Below, in pieces: positions 18,956-28,036 of a stretch of 64,000 nt of DNA. Position 1 is the stretch's first letter. Each line of letters begins with the position of its first letter. The notes beneath the pieces are model-generated. The model was not told the origin of the DNA. It searched no databases and saw only the letters and a list, made by a program, of their open reading frames with translations. This DNA is from Nostoc sp. ATCC 53789 (lineage in GTDB: Bacteria; Cyanobacteriota; Cyanobacteriia; Cyanobacteriales; Nostocaceae), in assembly GCF_009873495.1 (NCBI RefSeq), contig NZ_CP046703.1, positions 806,001-870,000 on the forward strand, written 5' to 3'. The position numbers were made by a program, and so were the translations under genes.

Positions 18956-19567
18956 CTAAAGCTGATAATTTTTCTCAAAGCTTTCACGAGTTAGTGGTTG
19001 TTGTAACTCTACGCCTTCACCACCTAAAACATCCAATGGTTTACCGTTCACGTCAATGTAAACCTTGGCTTTAGGATTTAAACTTGTCGCAGTATAAACA
19101 ACTTGTCCGACACGACCCATCATTGATGTGCTACCACCACCACTGGTAAAATCTTCAGATAAATTAACGTGAACTTCGTCATTTTCTGATTTCAGTCCCA
19201 ACAGCTTAGTTCCTTTGGGGATAGTTGTGGAATCTGTTCCTTCTGTTGGGCCTGCCAACAAACTTTGGAAAGCTGCTTCTAAAGGCTGGTTGGCTCGTAT
19301 AGAAGCGACTTTAACTGGTTGGGGAACCAAAGCAACACTTTTGTCTTTTGGTCTGAGCCAATAAACATTAGGGGTTTGCTCGTTAGCTGGCTGCCTAGTT
19401 GATGGCTGTGCTGGTTGAGCGATGGGCCCAGAGGGATTTGATGGTGTGGGAGGATTGCTGGAGTGTGTAGTAAACCAAGCCACACCGCCACCCACCGCTA
19501 CAACCACTGCTGAAACGGCTGCAATTGCGCCTGAAGAAATGCGATTAGATCCTTGTTGGTCTTTCAT
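18956..19567 (-). CDS. Membrane-anchored GerMN-domain protein
   Basis: About 203 residues. An N-terminal membrane segment (AIAAVSAVVVAVGGGVAWF) is followed by a Pro/Ser/Gln-rich periplasmic linker and a GerMN domain (VYWLRPKD...LEAAFQSLLAGPTEG...LGLKSENDEVHVNLS). GerMN domains occur in sporulation/germination lipoproteins and in lone cyanobacterial envelope proteins of unknown role. The start at ATG 19567 (MKDQQ) is preferred over the TTG two codons upstream. Upstream DNA to proS (19.57-19.87 kb) has no gene. Confidence 0.8.
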   Translation of the reverse strand: MKDQQGSNRISSGAIAAVSAVVVAVGGGVAWFTTHSSNPPTPSNPSGPIAQPAQPSTRQPANEQTPNVYWLRPKDKSVALVPQPVKVASIRANQPLEAAFQSLLAGPTEGTDSTTIPKGTKLLGLKSENDEVHVNLSEDFTSGGGSTSMMGRVGQVVYTATSLNPKAKVYIDVNGKPLDVLGGEGVELQQPLTRESFEKNYQL

Positions 19568-19873
19568 GTTCAAAACCTTCCTGACTGAGGGCTGATATGG
19601 TCGTTATGTGAGGAGCAGCCTGGTTAAAGACGATACTTACAAGTAGAGAGTTTCCCGAAACCTGGAGGAGACTTTATGCCTCAAAGGGCGATTATTTTTA
19701 ATTCCGCAAGTCCCTTTTTCAATTTTAGAATTTATATTTCTAATCCGTCACCTACCAAATTATGTAAATTTCATTCTTTTTGGAGATGATTAATTTACAA
19801 GGCAGAGGAACGCTGAGTAAAACGCAGAGGAACGCAAAGTAAAGTATTGATTCCTCTGCGTAAATGTTGAAGT

Positions 19874-21688
19874 TTAATTTTTTACCTGAGTGGCGGCGGT
19901 AATCCACTGTTTGAGTGTGGTTGTAACTTCCTCGATGACAATTTCTTGAGAGTTGCAGGTGGCTCTTTCTACAACTTCCACTTTGCCATTAGCGATCGCG
20001 CGTCCGGTTACAATTCTATAAGGGATGCCAATCAAGTCAGCATCTTTAAATTTCACTCCCGCTCGTTCATCGCGGTCATCTAGTAGGGTTTCAATTCCTG
20101 CTTGATTGAGTTCTGTGTAAAGTTTTTGGGCGACTTCGATTTGTTGAGCATCTTTAATGTTAGGAATCGTGATGATTGCGTGGTAGGGTGCGATCGCAAC
20201 GGGCCAAATAATCCCATCTTTATCATAAGATTGCTCTACGGCAGCTTGTGCTAACCGCGACACGCCTACACCAAAACAACCCATAAATAACGGCTTTTCT
20301 TCACCCTGTTCGTTGGTATAAGTTGCACCCATGGCTTGGGAATACTTAGTGCCTAATTGGAAGATGTGACCTGCTTCAATTCCACGGGCGCTTTGTAAGG
20401 TTTGTTCTGGGTTATGGATGGCGCGATCGCCTGGTCTTGACTTGCGAATATCTACTATTCGCTCTGGTAACTTAAATTGCTCACCCCAATTAGCACCAAC
20501 TACGTGATAACCAGCTTCATTTGCACCTGTAACAAAGTTTTTTAAATCAACTGCTGTTTGATCTACCAAGCGCAAAAACTTGGGATGGATCTGTTTATTA
20601 GCAGTAATATACTCATCTGCGATATCTGGCGCAATGTAGCCTAAAGGTAGAGATTTGGCTGTCCATGTTTGCTGTGCTTCTACATTTGGTACATTCAAAC
20701 TAATAATAGTTTTAGCGCCATATTCCGAAGCTAATTTAGTCAATTCATTTTGCAATTTGACTTCATTAACTTCCTGATCGCCTCGAATGTTCACCAGAAC
20801 TAACACTGTTGCGCCATTATCATAAACTGTCTGATAAAGGACATTTTTCACCAATTGAGTCGGAGAACAGTTGAGGAGTTGACACACCTTTTCAATCGTT
20901 TCTGTTCCAGGTGTATCGCGTTTCTCGTAGGTTGTAAACCGTGAGGTTTCGGCATCAATTGGTAAAGAAACAGCCTTTTCTACGTTAGCGGCGTATTTAC
21001 CATCCTCAGTGTAGAGAACTTCGTCTTCACCAGCTTCCGCCAAAATCATAAATTCTGTGGAACCAGAACCACCAATTGCACCAGAATCAGCTTCCACTGC
21101 GCGAAAAGCTAAACCAGAACGCCGCAGAATATTGCTGTAGGCTTTATACATATCCTGGTACGTTTCCTTGAGGCTGGCTTCATCGGTATGGAAGGAGTAG
21201 CCGTCCTTCATGATAAATTCGCGTCCGCGCATCAAACCAAAACGGGGACGAATTTCATCGCGGAATTTAGTTTGAATTTGGTAGAGGTGTAGGGGTAACT
21301 GGCGATAAGAGCGAATCATATCACGAGCGATCGCTGTGATTACTTCTTCGTGAGTTGGGCCTAATCCTAATTGTTGCTCACGGCGGTCAATTAGGGAAAA
21401 CATAATCCCCTCAGCTTTAGTGTAAGTATCCCAACGTCCCGATTCTTTCCATAAATCAGCCGGTTGTAATTGCGGTAAGAGACATTCTTGTGCGCCTGTA
21501 GCGTTCATTTCTTCCCGCACAATCTGGGAAACTTTTTGCAGTACCCGCCACATTAACGGCAAATAGGCATAAAGACCACTACCGATGCGACGAATATAAC
21601 CTGCACGGAGTAATAATTTATGACTAGGAATCTCGGCATCAGCCGGATCATCCCGCAGTGTAACAAATAACATTTGTGAAAGTCGCAT
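19874..21688 (-). CDS. proS: Prolyl-tRNA synthetase (bacterial type)
   Basis: Class II aminoacyl-tRNA synthetase charging tRNA-Pro. At 604 residues it is the long bacterial form with an editing (INS/YbaK-like) insertion between motifs 2 and 3. Seen: N-terminal [36 protein letters not shown] start (split here by family variation), motif 2 region [17 protein letters not shown], a TxE loop [11 protein letters not shown], and motif 3 with [10 protein letters not shown]. The C-terminal anticodon-binding domain ends near residue 600. It is monocistronic on the minus strand. Confidence 0.97.
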   Translation of the reverse strand: MRLSQMLFVTLRDDPADAEIPSHKLLLRAGYIRRIGSGLYAYLPLMWRVLQKVSQIVREEMNATGAQECLLPQLQPADLWKESGRWDTYTKAEGIMFSLIDRREQQLGLGPTHEEVITAIARDMIRSYRQLPLHLYQIQTKFRDEIRPRFGLMRGREFIMKDGYSFHTDEASLKETYQDMYKAYSNILRRSGLAFRAVEADSGAIGGSGSTEFMILAEAGEDEVLYTEDGKYAANVEKAVSLPIDAETSRFTTYEKRDTPGTETIEKVCQLLNCSPTQLVKNVLYQTVYDNGATVLVLVNIRGDQEVNEVKLQNELTKLASEYGAKTIISLNVPNVEAQQTWTAKSLPLGYIAPDIADEYITANKQIHPKFLRLVDQTAVDLKNFVTGANEAGYHVVGANWGEQFKLPERIVDIRKSRPGDRAIHNPEQTLQSARGIEAGHIFQLGTKYSQAMGATYTNEQGEEKPLFMGCFGVGVSRLAQAAVEQSYDKDGIIWPVAIAPYHAIITIPNIKDAQQIEVAQKLYTELNQAGIETLLDDRDERAGVKFKDADLIGIPYRIVTGRAIANGKVEVVERATCNSQEIVIEEVTTTLKQWITAATQVKN

Positions 21689-21778
21689 CGTTTATTCCCT
21701 TATTCCCTTTCTAGAATCTCTAATTTGTTATAAACCAATACGGTTCAGTTAAGGTCTACTGGCAACAATTTTGGGTTT

Positions 21779-21810
21779 TCGAGACGCGATAAATCGCCGT
21801 CTCTACAGGT
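21779..21810. repeat. Interspersed palindromic repeat, second copy
   Basis: This has the same core as the element at 15.8 kb: GAGACGCGATAAATCGCCGTCT followed by CTACAGG. It lies between proS and the next Uma2 gene. Confidence 0.7.
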
Positions 21811-21877
21811 GTTTTGCTGCTCATTCTGAACTGGATTGTGATATAATCTTTGCAACTATTTAATCTAGGTCTAGGTT

Positions 21878-22447
21878 ATGAGTCCTTTGACATTAAAACT
21901 AGACACCGTTCACTTGAGTGACGAACAATTTTATCACTTATGTCAAAATAACCGCGAATTGAAATTTGAACGCACTACCAAGGGAGAATTAATCATTATG
22001 TCCCCCGTTGGAGGTGAAAGCGGCAATCGAGAAGCAGATTTAATTATTGATTTGGGAATCTGGAATCGGCAAACTGGCCTTGGATTTACCTTCAGTTCTT
22101 CTACTATATTCAAATTACCCAATGGTGCTGACCGTTCGCCAGATGCCGCTTGGATTAAAGGAGAACGTTGGCAAGCACTTACACCTGAACAAAGACGCAA
22201 ATTTCCCCCCATTGCACCCGATTTTGTCATTGAATTAAGATCAGCAACAGATGATTTGGAAATGTTGCGTTCCAAAATGCAGGAATATATAAATGCAGGG
22301 GTGCAATTAGCATGGTTAATTAACCCTCAACAGCAACAAGTAGAAATTTATCGCCAAAAACAAGATGTAGAAGTGCAAAATCTACCCACACAATTATCGG
22401 GTGAAGATGTATTGCCAGGATTTAGGTTGAGTCTTTCTTGTTATTAA
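21878..22447 (+). CDS. Uma2 family (DUF820) protein, second copy
   Basis: 189 residues with Uma2 hallmarks: FYHLCQNNRELKFERTTKGEL, the MSPVGGESGNREA motif, RSPDAAWI (metal-site Asp), PDFVIELRSATDD and the AWLINP segment near the C-terminus. It is divergent in sequence from the 15.2-kb copy and belongs to the subgroup with an MSPVGG motif. Its role is unknown. Confidence 0.88.
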   Translation: MSPLTLKLDTVHLSDEQFYHLCQNNRELKFERTTKGELIIMSPVGGESGNREADLIIDLGIWNRQTGLGFTFSSSTIFKLPNGADRSPDAAWIKGERWQALTPEQRRKFPPIAPDFVIELRSATDDLEMLRSKMQEYINAGVQLAWLINPQQQQVEIYRQKQDVEVQNLPTQLSGEDVLPGFRLSLSCY

Positions 22448-22579
22448 GATTTGCAAGTGCCGCTAAACTCCACTATTTGACCATACTTTTCATTGCAGCA
22501 GAAAATACTTTATAAGTCTGCGTAAGTACGCTTCATTAAAATAATCTGCGTAGACTAAGAAGGTATCCTAGTTTTCTAA

Positions 22580-22640
22580 CCTGAGTAATGTGCCAAGCAC
22601 AGTGCAAGAGGCAGGTTTTACCTCGACTTCATTACTCAGG
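22580..22640. ncRNA. Compact inverted-repeat structure, possible three-way-junction RNA or leader element
   Basis: Outer arms CCTGAGTAATG (22580-22590) and CATTACTCAGG (22630-22640) are perfect complements of 11 bp. Between them lie two smaller hairpins: TGTGC/GCACA (22589-22601, sharing two bases with the outer arm) and GAGG/CCTC (around 22608-22624). It sits 80 bp before the acyltransferase start. It may be a structured 5' leader, a small RNA or a MITE-like insertion; nothing tells strand or function. Confidence 0.35.
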
Positions 22641-22720
22641 GCATATTACAGCCGTTAGGATATCTTAAAAGAAATAACCATCAGGCGATTAAAATCAGGG
22701 AATCTTTAGGAGAAACTACT

Positions 22721-24103
22721 TTGGCAGATGTAATTTATCAAGCACAGGCACCCTTAGAATTCATCCCTCCGGCGTTTAACCCTTTATTTCTACGATTCGT
22801 CCATCTGTTGCTACCCAGTTGGATAAACTGGCAAACACCTATTACCCAAATTGAAGCAGACAACGTAGAGGTGCTGGTGGATCTCTATCGCCAGTTTCAG
22901 GAGGGTAAGATCCGTTTTATGCTGGCATTTCGCCATCCCAAAACAGATGATCCACTTTGTTTGGGTTACTTGCTGTCTCAAATTGTACCAAAGACAGCGC
23001 GATCGCAAGGTACAACACTACAACATCCCATTCACGCTCATTTTATCTACGATCGCGGCATTCCTCTCTGGGCAGGTTCCCACGTTGGTTGGATTGCTTC
23101 TCGTTTAGGTGGGACTCCGATTCAGCGAGGTAAGGCTGACTGGACGGGGTTACGTTCGGCGCGTGACTTGTTTGCCAATGGTAAATTCCCAATGGCTGCT
23201 GCGCCAGAGGGTGCAACCAATGGTTTATCGGAGAATATCAGCCCCTTAGAACCTGGTATTGCCCAATTAGGCTTTTGGTGTGCTGAAGATTTGCACAAAG
23301 CTGAACGCCCCGAACAGGTTCTAATTGTACCAGTTGGGATTAAATATAGTTACGTTGATGCTCCTTGGGGTGCGATCGCTAATCTTTTAAGTGAATTGGA
23401 AGCGGCTAGTGGTTTACCTGTGAATTCAGCAGAAAATGCTTCTATAGAGTCGCTTTATCCCCGATTGTTGGCTTTGGCAGAACATTTACTTTTGCTAATG
23501 GAAGAATTTTACACACGGTTTTATCATCAAAAATTGCCAGATGCGAAGATTGTAACTGGGCAAATTCCAGATAGAAATGAAGCATTAGCAGTTCGTTTAC
23601 AAGCATTGTTGAATGCAGCACTGTTAATATCAGAACAGTATTTTAATTTGCAGTCAAAAGGTAGTTTGAGTGACCGTTGTCGGCGAGTCGAGCAAGCGGG
23701 TTGGAATTATATATTTAGAGAAGAATTTAAGGATGTAAAAGGAGTATCTGCTGTAGAAAGAGCTTTAGGCGATCGCGTTGCAGAAGAAGCGAATGCGCGG
23801 ATGTGGCACATGCGTTTAGTAGAAAGCTTTGTAGCAGTTTCTGGTAATTATATCCGTGAAAACCCAACAGCAGAAAGGTTTGCTGAAACGACTTTAATTT
23901 TATGGCAGATGATTGCTAAAATCAAAGGCGATAAAGCTGTGCAGCGTCCGCAATTGGGTAAGCAAAAAGTTAAAATTACTGTGGGTGAACCCATATCTAT
24001 TTCTGAGCGTTACCCAAAGTATAAGGAAAATCGTTTGGGTGCTAGGCAAGCTGTTGCTGATGTAACGAATGATTTACAACACGCGTTGGAAAAATTAATT
24101 TAA
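22721..24103 (+). CDS. Glycerol-3-phosphate/1-acyl-glycerol-phosphate acyltransferase-like protein
   Basis: 460 residues with a PlsC-type acyltransferase core. The catalytic HX4D motif appears as RHPKTDD (about residues 71-77), and a PEGATNG motif stands where PlsC has FPEGTRS. The extra ~200 C-terminal residues are alpha-helical and not assigned. It starts at a TTG: AGGAG eight bases upstream fixes this start. The family acylates lysophosphatidic acid or related lipids; the exact substrate is unknown. The toxin-antitoxin pair follows 19 bp downstream. Confidence 0.75.
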   Translation: MADVIYQAQAPLEFIPPAFNPLFLRFVHLLLPSWINWQTPITQIEADNVEVLVDLYRQFQEGKIRFMLAFRHPKTDDPLCLGYLLSQIVPKTARSQGTTLQHPIHAHFIYDRGIPLWAGSHVGWIASRLGGTPIQRGKADWTGLRSARDLFANGKFPMAAAPEGATNGLSENISPLEPGIAQLGFWCAEDLHKAERPEQVLIVPVGIKYSYVDAPWGAIANLLSELEAASGLPVNSAENASIESLYPRLLALAEHLLLLMEEFYTRFYHQKLPDAKIVTGQIPDRNEALAVRLQALLNAALLISEQYFNLQSKGSLSDRCRRVEQAGWNYIFREEFKDVKGVSAVERALGDRVAEEANARMWHMRLVESFVAVSGNYIRENPTAERFAETTLILWQMIAKIKGDKAVQRPQLGKQKVKITVGEPISISERYPKYKENRLGARQAVADVTNDLQHALEKLI

Positions 24104-24122
24104 AAAGTAAGATGAGGAATTG

Positions 24123-24374
24123 ATGATGAACAATATTACTATATCTAATCTTGATGATGACATCAAATATCGCCTACAGAAACGAGCAGAAAAACATGGT
24201 CGTTCCTTAGAAGAAGAAGCCAAAGAAATTCTTTGTATGGCTCTAATAGAAAATCACGAACAGCCCTTAAACTTAGCTAATATGATTGAGCAGCGTTTTG
24301 CAAATTTGGGAGAATTTGAATTACCAGAAATTCCTAGAGAACCTATTCGTACAGTATCAACGTTTGAAGAATGA
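24123..24374 (+). CDS. FitA-like ribbon-helix-helix antitoxin
   Basis: About 83 residues. The N-terminal RHH DNA-binding motif (ITISNLDDDIKYRLQKRAEKHGRSLEEEAKEIL) is the FitA/VapB-like type, and the acidic/Pro-rich C-terminus would wrap the toxin. GAGG precedes the ATG at 24123. Its stop overlaps the toxin start by 4 bases (ATGA), so the two are translationally coupled. It should repress its own operon. Confidence 0.85.
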   Translation: MMNNITISNLDDDIKYRLQKRAEKHGRSLEEEAKEILCMALIENHEQPLNLANMIEQRFANLGEFELPEIPREPIRTVSTFEE

Positions 24375-24799
24375 TTATTCTTGATACAAATGTGTTGTCA
24401 GAATTAATGAAGCCTAAAAAGTCTGAACTAGTTCGTAGTTGGGCTGCTCAACAATCTTTAATGAGTCTATTTACCACAACAATTACTCAAGCAGAAATTC
24501 TCTATGGTATCGCCTTACTTCCTTCGGGAAAACGACGAGATGAACTTAGTCAAGCAGCACATCTGATGTTCTCAGAAGATTTTGCTGGGCGTGTTCTTCC
24601 TTTTGATCAAGCTGCTGCTGTAGCTTTTGCTAATATTGCGTCTCAAAGAAGACACAATGGGACTCCCATTTCTCAAGCCGATGCTCAGATTGCAGCTATT
24701 TGTTACACTCATGCAGCAACTATAGCAACACGCAATTTCTCGGACTTTGAAGGGTGTGGTATTTCTATTATTAATCCTTGGGAAGTCTCCAGCAGATAG
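24371..24799 (+). CDS. FitB/VapC-like PIN-domain ribonuclease toxin
   Basis: 142-residue PIN nuclease. Metal-binding acidic residues are seen in ILDTNVLSELM (Asp near residue 4), TQAEILYG (Glu), QADAQIAAI (Asp) and the terminal TRNFSDFEG (Asp). This pattern fits FitB-type VapC toxins that cut tRNA or other RNA. The gene is intact, unlike the PIN fragments at 48.7-49.9 kb. Confidence 0.88.
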   Translation: MIILDTNVLSELMKPKKSELVRSWAAQQSLMSLFTTTITQAEILYGIALLPSGKRRDELSQAAHLMFSEDFAGRVLPFDQAAAVAFANIASQRRHNGTPISQADAQIAAICYTHAATIATRNFSDFEGCGISIINPWEVSSR

Positions 24800-24869
24800 A
24801 AGCTACATACTATAAACCGGATGAGGATAGACCCTTAGTTGCTTTTTGTTAGACTTAGCAGCTTATATC

Positions 24870-25445
24870 TTAACCTGGAAACACCTTAAATAAATCCACA
24901 ACTAAATCAGGAAAACAGCACAGATTAACTGATTCATTTGGCAGATAAATCAACTTGCGACGATAACCAAATTTAACTTGCAAAGTTTGATAAGGTTTGC
25001 TGTAGCACTCAAGATAATTATCTACTAAATTAAATATCCAATAATCAGAGATACCTGCTTCTGCATAAACAGGTAACTTTTCTTCTTGGTCATATTTTAA
25101 AGATGAATCGGCAATCTCAATTAAAAGTAAAATATCAGATGGGCTGGGATGATTTGCTAGATAGTCATCATCTCTATTTTTTGCAATTACTCTATCTGGT
25201 TCAGGCTCACTGTTGTTAGACAAAGTAATTGGCTGTTGTCCTCGCAGGGTTGCGCGATCGCCTACTAGCTTATATAATTCTCTCTCTAGGCGTGTTTCAC
25301 AAACAGAGTGCGGTGTACCTTTTGCTACCATCTGGATTATTTCACCCTTAATTAGCTCAACTCGCTCATTCTCCTCAAAGAAGCCGAGTTCAGCTAGACG
25401 GTGATATTCAGCTATAGTAAAGCGTTTAGCAGTGGTAAGGCTCAT
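24870..25445 (-). CDS. Uma2 family (DUF820) protein, third copy
   Basis: 191 residues: TIAEYHRLAELGFFEENERVELIKGEI at the N-terminus, EPEPDRVIA (metal-site Asp), LLIEIADSSLKYDQEEKLPVYAEAGISDYWIFNL. It belongs to the Uma2 subgroup with an FxEDxRVELIxGEI start. The function is unproven. It is convergent with the PIN toxin gene. Confidence 0.88.
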   Translation of the reverse strand: MSLTTAKRFTIAEYHRLAELGFFEENERVELIKGEIIQMVAKGTPHSVCETRLERELYKLVGDRATLRGQQPITLSNNSEPEPDRVIAKNRDDDYLANHPSPSDILLLIEIADSSLKYDQEEKLPVYAEAGISDYWIFNLVDNYLECYSKPYQTLQVKFGYRRKLIYLPNESVNLCCFPDLVVDLFKVFPG

Positions 25446-25502
25446 AACAACTACGAGAATGCAGAGTTATTTTTATCTTAATATAGCTGTAGCTGATTAA
25501 AG

Positions 25503-26654
25503 TCATGCGATAGAAGTTAATGAGGTGTCTTGGTATTCTTCTTTATCACCTTCTGTAGTTGCTTCTATACTTACACCCTTCCAAGGAAAATCAAAATATT
25601 GTTCCTGAACCGTTTTTAATTCCTTTATTGACTCTTGGAAAAATAATTTAATAGCAGATAGCTGGTCTTTTTCAGATAAAAATTCTTGTAGGCTTTTTCG
25701 ATAAAATATAGCTGACCATGCTGGCACAATAGTTAAGTTCTCAGGAGTCCATATACTGGGCTTATCGTTAATTACTTTCTGCATGGATTCAATAATTTTT
25801 GGGCGTTCTACAAAACCAGGAGAAACTTCTAAACATATACCTAGATATGGATACTCAGTGGAACTGTCTGGATTTAAATTAAAGTATCCAAGACCACACC
25901 AGAAATTATTGCCTGAAAACCTAGTATAGATAATATATCTACTAGACCATTTCCATTGAGTCCTACTTGCTGCACCGTTGATAACACCTCCAAAAGCTAG
26001 CTTGAATTCGCGTTGTACTTCTTCACCGAGAGTTGATTCCATGAGATTGAGAGTTTTGTTGTAATTCACCATTGTCAATAAGTCAACCGATGAAAATTGA
26101 TTAGTGTGAGACATTCCATTTTTCCTCATGAAAATTAATATTTCTTGGGCTAAGATATCAGTCGAGTGTTGTTGTAAGCAGGCATAAAATTGATGCCACC
26201 TCAATTGATAAAAAATTACTTTTGGCTCTAAATTAAATGCTGGAGTTTTAATTTCTTCTTTTGGATCATAATCACGGGTGATGTAAATTAAAATTCGATG
26301 TCTGACATTTGGGAAATTACTCAAAATATCAGCATATTTTTCTAACGCATTTCTATCATCACGAGAGCCAACTTTTGATTCAATAAATATTACATCTGAA
26401 TTTAAACCATCTGATAGTTCAACTACAATGTCTAATCTACTATCTTCAGTATGCCTTTCAAGTCTTTTGTGTTCTTGTTGGGTTGAAATCTTGATGCTGG
26501 AATAATTATCATCACTAATGATTGAGTGATGTTTTAGCCAACCAAGTAAAATATCATTATTCAGGGACAGAAAATAAGCAACAATTTCAGTAAAAAAATC
26601 TTCACGCGGTTTAGTTCCTGAATGCAGATTGAGTAAATTACTAAACAAAGACAT
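25503..26654 (-). CDS. PD-(D/E)XK nuclease superfamily protein (PDDEXK_4-like)
   Basis: 383 residues. The N-terminal SGTKPREDFFTEIVAYFL and the nuclease core RLDIVVEL...VIFIESKVGS (Asp, then ExK) match the PDDEXK_4 group, found near defence and mobile genes. The C-terminal half (about 210-383) is beta-rich and unassigned; it may recognise a ligand or DNA. The gene is AT-rich compared with its neighbours, which suggests transfer. No methylase partner is present. Confidence 0.7.
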   Translation of the reverse strand: MSLFSNLLNLHSGTKPREDFFTEIVAYFLSLNNDILLGWLKHHSIISDDNYSSIKISTQQEHKRLERHTEDSRLDIVVELSDGLNSDVIFIESKVGSRDDRNALEKYADILSNFPNVRHRILIYITRDYDPKEEIKTPAFNLEPKVIFYQLRWHQFYACLQQHSTDILAQEILIFMRKNGMSHTNQFSSVDLLTMVNYNKTLNLMESTLGEEVQREFKLAFGGVINGAASRTQWKWSSRYIIYTRFSGNNFWCGLGYFNLNPDSSTEYPYLGICLEVSPGFVERPKIIESMQKVINDKPSIWTPENLTIVPAWSAIFYRKSLQEFLSEKDQLSAIKLFFQESIKELKTVQEQYFDFPWKGVSIEATTEGDKEEYQDTSLTSIA

Positions 26655-26900
26655 TGATTTTTAGCTATTTAAGATATTTGCGGAGATTTATACACAATAA
26701 TGAGGGTTGTAATCCAGCTTGAACAAGACTACAAAAAATTTTATAAGTTCTGTTTGTAGTCGATATTACGAGCGTTGCAGCAGTTATAACTTAGCTGATC
26801 GCAGTTTGACAAGATTGCTATGCGATACTTACGACAAATAGGGGTAAAAATTTACCCCTACAAATTTGTGTATTATTTTAAGAAAAGCTAGAAAAGCTTA

Positions 26901-27446
26901 TTACTCTGAAGTTAAGTGACTTTCTAGCAAAGATGCGATCGCTTCAGGGTGAATATTCTTGTATTTCTTTTTACCAAGGTGTAAAACACAGTTGGGAGCG
27001 CTGTTACAGCATTTTTGGCAACTGGTATGTTCAATGGTAACTTTGTCTAACAAACCGCGATCGCACAAAGTTTTTTCTAATTCTGATAATAACCCTTTAC
27101 CACCACGTTTCAGGCAACCGCCCTTTTGACATACCATAATCCTCGCTTTGCTTTGAGGTGGTAACTCTTGCTTTGGACACCCATCAATTGGTGTCACCCG
27201 ATAGGCTTTAATTTTAATTTTACTTGTGCGCGAATCTATCTTACTATGGCCACAAACGCGAATTTGCTGGCCAGGAATTAAAGATGAACTTAGTAATCGG
27301 CGCAACTCTTTAGGCAGTTTAATTTCCACATTTCCAGATGGAACTGCCAATTGCATATATTTATATTTTCCTGGTTCACCACCAACAAAACCTAGTAACT
27401 GTCCCTCAAGGTTCAATTCTGATAACGTCAAATACTTGTCACCCAT
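26901..27446 (-). CDS. Thioredoxin-fold [2Fe-2S] ferredoxin-domain protein, last gene of the nifP-nifT run
   Basis: 181 residues in two parts. The N-terminal ~90 residues are OB-like (LEGQLLGFVGG...IKLPKELRRLL...IRVCGHSKI). The C-terminal domain has thioredoxin-like 2Fe-2S cysteines: CQKGGCLKRGG, then TSCQKCCNSAPNCVLHLGKKKYKNIHPEAI. Such domains resemble HoxE/NuoE and bacterial shethna-like ferredoxins. It follows nifT in the same direction after 124 bp, so a role in electron supply or Fe-S chemistry for nitrogenase is plausible but unproven. Confidence 0.75.
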   Translation of the reverse strand: MGDKYLTLSELNLEGQLLGFVGGEPGKYKYMQLAVPSGNVEIKLPKELRRLLSSSLIPGQQIRVCGHSKIDSRTSKIKIKAYRVTPIDGCPKQELPPQSKARIMVCQKGGCLKRGGKGLLSELEKTLCDRGLLDKVTIEHTSCQKCCNSAPNCVLHLGKKKYKNIHPEAIASLLESHLTSE

Positions 27447-27570
27447 GATTGATAAAAAGTTATTGGGGATTGGGGATTGGGGGAGAGGGGAGAGGTGACA
27501 GGTAACAGGTTATAGGGAATAATCTGTACCCTGTAACCTATAACCTATTCCCTTCTTTACTCCCCATTTT

Positions 27571-27774
27571 TTAAGCGAGGCGTTTAGCTTCTACTGTTTG
27601 GGGTAAATTTGCTGTATCTGGCAAATCACGAAATTCTAATTCCCAACCATTTGCTAGGGTGAGAATCTTGCCATCATTTCCATCGGTTTGTTTGACGACT
27701 TCTTCTTCTAGGTCTTTTTTAGCAACGTAAACTACTAAAGTACCGGCATCATTCATGCGTAGCATTACTTTCAT
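27571..27774 (-). CDS. nifT: NifT/FixU protein
   Basis: Small accessory nif protein of 67 residues, [20 protein letters not shown] start, LANGWELEFRDLP near the C-terminus. It is found in most nif clusters; its precise role is unknown and it is dispensable in tested species. The ATG at 27774 lies 25 bases inside the nifZ gene, so translation is probably coupled. An in-frame start four codons earlier (27786) is possible. Confidence 0.93.
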   Translation of the reverse strand: MKVMLRMNDAGTLVVYVAKKDLEEEVVKQTDGNDGKILTLANGWELEFRDLPDTANLPQTVEAKRLA

Positions 27775-28036
27775 GAGATTCCTCAACAGATTCTAGTTCT
27801 TTTTTCTTACAGCCGACGACGAATCCTGTTTCCAAGAAATGCACAGCATATATATAGGAAGTCTGCAAATATGTTCCTATACTGGCTATGTAGCCGATAT
27901 CTCCTTTGTTCACTAAAACTTGCCCGACTTCTTTACCAGGGAAAGTACCATCGTTCTTGAGCAGTTTCCGAACTCTGACTTTTTCACCAATTTCAAAAGC
28001 GGGTGGCAAGTTTAGCTCTAATTCATCGCGTTGCAT
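27749..28036 (-). CDS. nifZ: NifZ protein
   Basis: 95-residue accessory protein needed, in species tested, for maturation of the P-clusters of the MoFe protein. Seen: [44 protein letters not shown], split into the usual NifZ beta-barrel blocks, then [19 protein letters not shown]. It overlaps the end of nifV by 14 bases and the start of nifT by 26, giving a tightly packed nifV-nifZ-nifT unit. Confidence 0.93.
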   Translation of the reverse strand: MQRDELELNLPPAFEIGEKVRVRKLLKNDGTFPGKEVGQVLVNKGDIGYIASIGTYLQTSYIYAVHFLETGFVVGCKKKELESVEESHESNATHE

